Assembly (NCBI GenBank): GCA_005801425.1
Contig: SYDY01000047.1
Span: 1-37,516, forward strand
DNA: 37,516 nucleotides
Reading direction: 5' to 3'
Origin: Bdellovibrionales bacterium
GTDB lineage: Bacteria > Myxococcota > XYA12-FULL-58-9 > SYDY01
In this document: piece after piece, positions 34,390 to 37,516 of the stretch
How the letters are laid out: every line of letters begins with the position of its first letter
How positions within the stretch are numbered: position 1 is the stretch's first letter
Position numbers and translations under genes: made by a program
Notes under the pieces: model-generated
The model's input: only the letters and a program-made list of their open reading frames with translations
Told to the model about the DNA's origin: nothing
Database searches by the model: none

Positions 34390-35559
34390 ATGCTTACGAT
34401 GTGGCTCACGGTGCTCACCATGCAAAGCACACCCGCATTGGAAATGCCCAAGTTGTCTTTTCAGCAAGGTCGCGGTCTTGTGGTCGAAAGTGCCGATGGC
34501 AATTTTCAGTTGGCAACCCACTTGCGCGCACAAATGCTGTATTCGTTTGGTCAAATCAACGCAGACACAAACGAGGTTGAGCAACAATTTCAAATACGAC
34601 GCGCACGCGTGGCCTTTACAGGCCACATGCTTTCCAAAGACATCACATTTAAAGTAGAACTTGCGATTTCCAACCGAGACATGGGTTCAGATGCGGCTGT
34701 CCTCAATACGCCACTTCTCGATTGGTATTTCCAGTTGAATCATTTTCGCGATTTTAATCTTCGCCTAGGTGTTTGGAAAACAAGTTTTAACCGCGAACGT
34801 TTTCTTTCAAGCGCCCAGTTGCAATTCGTCGATCGTTCCATCGTCAATGCCGAATTCAATCTTGATCGCAACGCAGGCATCGAATTGCGATCCAACGATC
34901 TCGGTGGTCTGAATCGCTATCGTTACATGATCGGTGTCCAGCCCGGACTCGGCCGACGTACTGTGGCCAAGGCCTTTGACACCATGCTGTATAATGCACG
35001 CTTTGAATATGCCCCCATGGGACTTTTCGACGATGTGGTGGAAGGCGATCTTGCACGTCATGCAACGCCCAAACTCTCCTTGGGCATTGCCTACGCCTTC
35101 GAGCATCATGCTCCCAACAACCGTGGCACCTTGGGCTCAAAACCCAGCGATGGTGGTAGCAGCAACATGCATTTTGCGGCCTTTGATGCTGTGTTTAAAT
35201 TTCGTGGTCTATCGGTGATGCAAGAAGTTTTAGGACGTCACGGAACACGTGTTGATGTCCCCGAAGGTGTTCCCGCAAGTCTTCTCAACAATGCCGTACG
35301 CAATGGCATCGGCACCATGACCCAGGTGGGCTATCTCTTGCCCACGCTCAACATTGAACCGGCATTTCGCTATTCATACATCAAATCCTTGGGCAGCGGC
35401 AGTGAAATTAAAGATAATCATGAGATCGGCGGTGCACTCAGTTATTACCTCTGGGGGCATTCCATCAAATGGCAAGCCGATTATATTTTCGCATGGAACG
35501 ATGGAGATATGAGCGCTGGCAAACACGTGGGTCGTATGCAGCTTCAAGGGGCGTTTTAA
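34390..35559 (+). CDS. Phosphate-selective porin O/P-like outer-membrane protein
   Basis: This encodes a 389-residue barrel protein. ATG 34390 is chosen for the strong Shine-Dalgarno AGGAGAA and the short signal peptide that follows (MLTMWLTVLTMQSTPALE). Features of the OprO/OprP type are FQIRRARVAFTGHMLSKDITFKVEL, DWYFQLNHFRDFNLRLGVWKTSFNRERFLSS, QFVDRSIVNAEFNLDRNAGI and a C-terminal WQADYIFAWNDG strand ending in Phe (QLQGAF), as required for BAM recognition. It forms a general or anion-selective channel in the outer membrane. It sits 67 bases after the fused barrel gene and is probably the last gene of the Skp operon. It ends three bases from the convergent fibrinogen-like lipoprotein gene. 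Substrate specificity cannot be inferred. Confidence 0.88.
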   Translation: MLTMWLTVLTMQSTPALEMPKLSFQQGRGLVVESADGNFQLATHLRAQMLYSFGQINADTNEVEQQFQIRRARVAFTGHMLSKDITFKVELAISNRDMGSDAAVLNTPLLDWYFQLNHFRDFNLRLGVWKTSFNRERFLSSAQLQFVDRSIVNAEFNLDRNAGIELRSNDLGGLNRYRYMIGVQPGLGRRTVAKAFDTMLYNARFEYAPMGLFDDVVEGDLARHATPKLSLGIAYAFEHHAPNNRGTLGSKPSDGGSSNMHFAAFDAVFKFRGLSVMQEVLGRHGTRVDVPEGVPASLLNNAVRNGIGTMTQVGYLLPTLNIEPAFRYSYIKSLGSGSEIKDNHEIGGALSYYLWGHSIKWQADYIFAWNDGDMSAGKHVGRMQLQGAF

Positions 35560-35562
35560 AAA

Positions 35563-36456
35563 TTACCAGAGCCACACTTCAATCTCATCGCCGGCATCAT
35601 TATTAAACTGCCACCTTGAAATATCTTCGTCTTTGCCAGGATGACTGTAAAGATGCAGACCATCCCCATTGCAACCACTCATCCACTGCGGCACATGCGC
35701 TAAAGCCTCGGCTGGCGCAGATGCACCATCATCATTAAAAGGCGATGGACCACAGAGATGCCATAAATTTTCGCTGCTGTAATTGGTACCGCCAACAACC
35801 CAATGGGCTTCGATATGTGCCTTCACCGTCACCACCTCATCCTCGGAGGTACCCTCGTATGCGTTTAGCCACTGTCCATCGCGCACATTTTGCACGCCCT
35901 GGCTTACCGTTTCGTTACCGACCAACTTGCTTGCAACAAACCGATCGCCATACGTACTGCTCAAACGAATATGCGTCGAAATATCTGCAATGCGTTTAAT
36001 AGTATCCGATGAAAACCTCCAATCAGAACCATCTAAAGGGGTCACGCCATATTCAGAGGTACTTTCATTGATAACATTCGATCCACTTGGTCCAACTCCC
36101 TCTGACGTAAGCACCAAGGTCCAACCTTTTTTGTCTCCCCAATTATTCGTCATATTGCAAAAGACAGCAAACGGTGCACCCGCTGCATCACCATCGGGAT
36201 CAATGATTTGTGTCCCATCCGAAAGGACAACCTGATCCGCGACAGGCTGGGATGCATTGTGGGCATACATGGCAGAACAACTGTAATAGGTGCAGCCGCC
36301 TCCCGTTTTTTCTATGCCAAAATCACCACAATCGGGGTCAGATGATTTTGGCGTGATCTGTGGCTCTGAACTGCTTGTGCAAGCTACAAAAACGACAGGC
36401 ACAAGCAAATATCTGGCCATCGAGAAAAAAGAAGGTCCAAGACACCTGTTTTTCAT
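35563..36456 (-). CDS. Lipoprotein with fibrinogen-like domain
   Basis: This encodes a 297-residue lipoprotein with lipobox VFVAC (Cys26, then Thr). Residues about 55-120 match the start of fibrinogen C-terminal-like domains: CSAMYAHNASQPVADQV, DGTQIIDPDGDAAGAPFAVF, CNMTNNW and GWTLVL. In animals this is a carbohydrate- or acetyl-binding fold; in bacteria it occurs in secreted proteins of marine and myxobacterial lineages. The usual second half (NYRL..GNAGDA) is not recognisable and is replaced by a Trp/Cys-containing region ending EIEVWLW. The start ATG 36456 is supported by a near-consensus -10 six bases upstream; a second in-frame ATG at codon 13 also precedes the signal core. It is probably surface-exposed with a recognition role (inferred). 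Confidence 0.8.
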   Translation of the reverse strand: MKNRCLGPSFFSMARYLLVPVVFVACTSSSEPQITPKSSDPDCGDFGIEKTGGGCTYYSCSAMYAHNASQPVADQVVLSDGTQIIDPDGDAAGAPFAVFCNMTNNWGDKKGWTLVLTSEGVGPSGSNVINESTSEYGVTPLDGSDWRFSSDTIKRIADISTHIRLSSTYGDRFVASKLVGNETVSQGVQNVRDGQWLNAYEGTSEDEVVTVKAHIEAHWVVGGTNYSSENLWHLCGPSPFNDDGASAPAEALAHVPQWMSGCNGDGLHLYSHPGKDEDISRWQFNNDAGDEIEVWLW

Positions 36457-36462
36457 GATTCC

Positions 36463-36468
36463 ATCATA
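36463..36468 (-). promoter_or_regulatory. -10 box of fibrinogen-like lipoprotein gene
   Basis: The minus strand reads GTGCG-TATGAT, then six bases (GGAATC), then ATG at 36456. TATGAT matches the -10 consensus in 5 of 6 positions. No good -35 lies 16-18 bases upstream. Again the start of transcription would fall on or next to the start codon. Confidence 0.45.
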
Positions 36469-36524
36469 CGCACCATCAGGAATGTCCCGAATTTTTTAGC
36501 ACTTACAGTCATCAAGGTCCTTGA

Positions 36525-37421
36525 TTATGGGAGGCGATACACAAGTCTCCCATTATTTTCATGATACACCACAGGCACAGACAACGTTTCCGACGCACTC
36601 TTTTTTCGAAGATGCAATTGAAAGCCACCGGGCCCATCGGTATAGCTTACGAGCTGACCTTCGTCTTTCATCTGTTCTAATACAACGCTGATCTTAGCAT
36701 TGCTCAGACCTGGCAACACAAAACTATCAACAAACAAATCCCCGCCTTCCCGCAAAGCATCGTAGGCCTGGGCCAATGCGCCCATGGGATCGGTCAGGTG
36801 AAAGAACGTGGCGCTTGAAAAAATAACATCATAACTCTCTGCCTGCACATTCAATATACCGCTTGGCAATAACAACGTATCAGCGTTATCAAATCCAAAG
36901 GATATCGTGGGTGCAGGACTCCCCTCCCTGCGACCGTGCAATGCAATACCAGAGCATCGAATATGCTCAGCATGTTGCGCTGCGAGTTCGCTCACAAAAG
37001 CACCCTCGGCTGCACCTATCTCAAGTACATCAATGGGCTGCGGGCTCACAGCGATCCGATGCGCAATCACCGATCGGATATCCTGTCCCGCAATCACCAC
37101 ATCCCTCGCTGTACCATCGTACGGATAATCGGGCATACGCGTGCCTCGCTCTGCCGAAATTGCGGCAATGCGGTCGGCACCAATGTGTCCCCGACAAGAT
37201 ACAAAATGACGACTTGGATCTGGCAATGCCAATGCACGTGGCATCACAAAATCATTCAAGGTGAAACGTTCGCCTGTCGGGGCTTGGATCATGATCTGAT
37301 CGAGTGAGGGACGATTTTCCACCGGGAGAACAGCCAAGCGCGCTTCAACCCGTTTCATGAGCATCGCAGGATCAGAGGCGGTGACAACACTTCCAATCAT
37401 ATCAGCGCGGTACATCGTCAT
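36525..37421 (-). CDS. SAM-dependent class I methyltransferase
   Basis: This encodes a 298-residue protein. An N-terminal helical part (about 1-75, ARLAVLPVENRPSLDQIMIQ) precedes RHFVSCRGHIGADRIAAISAER, DYPYDGTARDVVIAGQDIRS and a Rossmann methyltransferase core: motif I IDVLEIGAAEGAFVSELA (about 130-147), an acidic loop after motif II, motif IV YDVIFSSATFFHLTDP and motif V-VI YDALREGGDLFVDSFVLPG. All SAM-binding elements are there. The substrate is unknown; the family pattern fits tRNA- or small-molecule methylation. The start is ATG 37421, with another ATG two codons downstream and no good Shine-Dalgarno. The stop lies in a small palindrome (36511-36525) before the promoter of the fibrinogen-like gene. 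It has no signal peptide. Confidence 0.82.
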   Translation of the reverse strand: MTMYRADMIGSVVTASDPAMLMKRVEARLAVLPVENRPSLDQIMIQAPTGERFTLNDFVMPRALALPDPSRHFVSCRGHIGADRIAAISAERGTRMPDYPYDGTARDVVIAGQDIRSVIAHRIAVSPQPIDVLEIGAAEGAFVSELAAQHAEHIRCSGIALHGRREGSPAPTISFGFDNADTLLLPSGILNVQAESYDVIFSSATFFHLTDPMGALAQAYDALREGGDLFVDSFVLPGLSNAKISVVLEQMKDEGQLVSYTDGPGGFQLHLRKKSASETLSVPVVYHENNGRLVYRLP

Positions 37422-37496
37422 GGTCTATGGCTCAACATATGCGTATCCTCGTGATCAAGTTTTTGAATGCATGTTCTGAAGTTCCATGCCCTTAAC

Positions 37497-37516
37497 CTCT
37501 CCCGCTTGCGGGGGAG
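37497..37516. repeat. REP-type inverted repeat cut by window edge
   Basis: CTCTCCCGC-TT-GCGGGGGAG (arms 37497-37505 and 37508-37516, one mismatch) resembles the 'CCTCTCCCGCTTGCGGGAGAGG' repeats frequent between genes of proteobacteria. The element continues beyond the window. Confidence 0.6.

Noticed and set aside
36511-36525. Perfect 7-base-arm palindrome ATCAAGG-T-CCTTGAT as terminator or operator
   Set aside because: It is short, has no U-tract and overlaps the methyltransferase stop codon; it could be chance, so no feature is called.
1-37516. Phage, transposon or defence-system genes
   Set aside because: No integrase, transposase, phage structural, restriction or CRISPR-associated motifs were seen in any gene.

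Overview
The window looks like a chromosomal segment of a Gram-negative, deltaproteobacterial-type bacterium, most likely Myxococcota or a neighbouring lineage. The evidence is the density of large secreted lipoproteins (eight lipoboxes, none with Asp after the lipid Cys), two proteins built on the Cys-rich DUF4215 ('CGNG..E.CDDGN..GDGC') repeat common in myxobacteria, an outer-membrane porin, a Skp/OmpH chaperone, a Hanks-type kinase, and linked lepA-lepB. Base composition is mid-range; only the first ~820 bases are clearly A+T-richer. No rRNA, tRNA, CRISPR array, prophage or IS element was recognised, and no gap between genes exceeds 300 bases.

Layout. 1-822(-): truncated membrane acyltransferase. 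912-2891(-): DUF3857-type lipoprotein. 2959-8074(-): tandem paralogous DUF4215 lipoproteins. 8138-11142(-): two overlapping genes, a subtilase and a lipoprotein that fuses a type-1 periplasmic solute-binding domain to a legumain-like C13 cysteine peptidase. 11184-14777(+): very large lipoprotein with a Pro-rich repeat stalk, calcium-binding repeats and a discoidin-like end; a REP-type hairpin separates it from a convergent small calcium-loop lipoprotein (14856-15455, -). 15543-18270(+): lepA-lepB. 18250-23067(-): a large unknown protein, an alpha/beta hydrolase, a tiny lipoprotein and an IPT-like secreted protein. 23116-23246: REP-type palindromes, the last reaching into argS. 23231-27179(-): guaB, LPP20-like gene and argS, overlapping head to tail. 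27224-31128: effector-like cluster without signal peptides (Ser/Thr kinase, caspase-motif protein, PI3/4-kinase-like protein plus coupled small ORF). 31259-35559(+): envelope operon with Skp/OmpH, a peptidase-like/barrel fusion and a phosphate-porin-like protein. 35563-37421(-): fibrinogen-like lipoprotein and a SAM methyltransferase.

Two themes stand out. First, the subtilase plus sensor-C13 peptidase pair, with a second possible clan-CD-like protein 17 kb away, suggests cell-surface proteolysis coupled to ligand sensing (inference). Second, many genes at the head of a transcription unit have a -10-like hexamer, often of the form TGCTAnnnT, only about 5-11 bases before the start codon and no Shine-Dalgarno, whereas lepA, lepB, the kinase, the Skp gene, the porin and the IPT-like gene have clear Shine-Dalgarno sites. 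This suggests widespread leaderless mRNAs.
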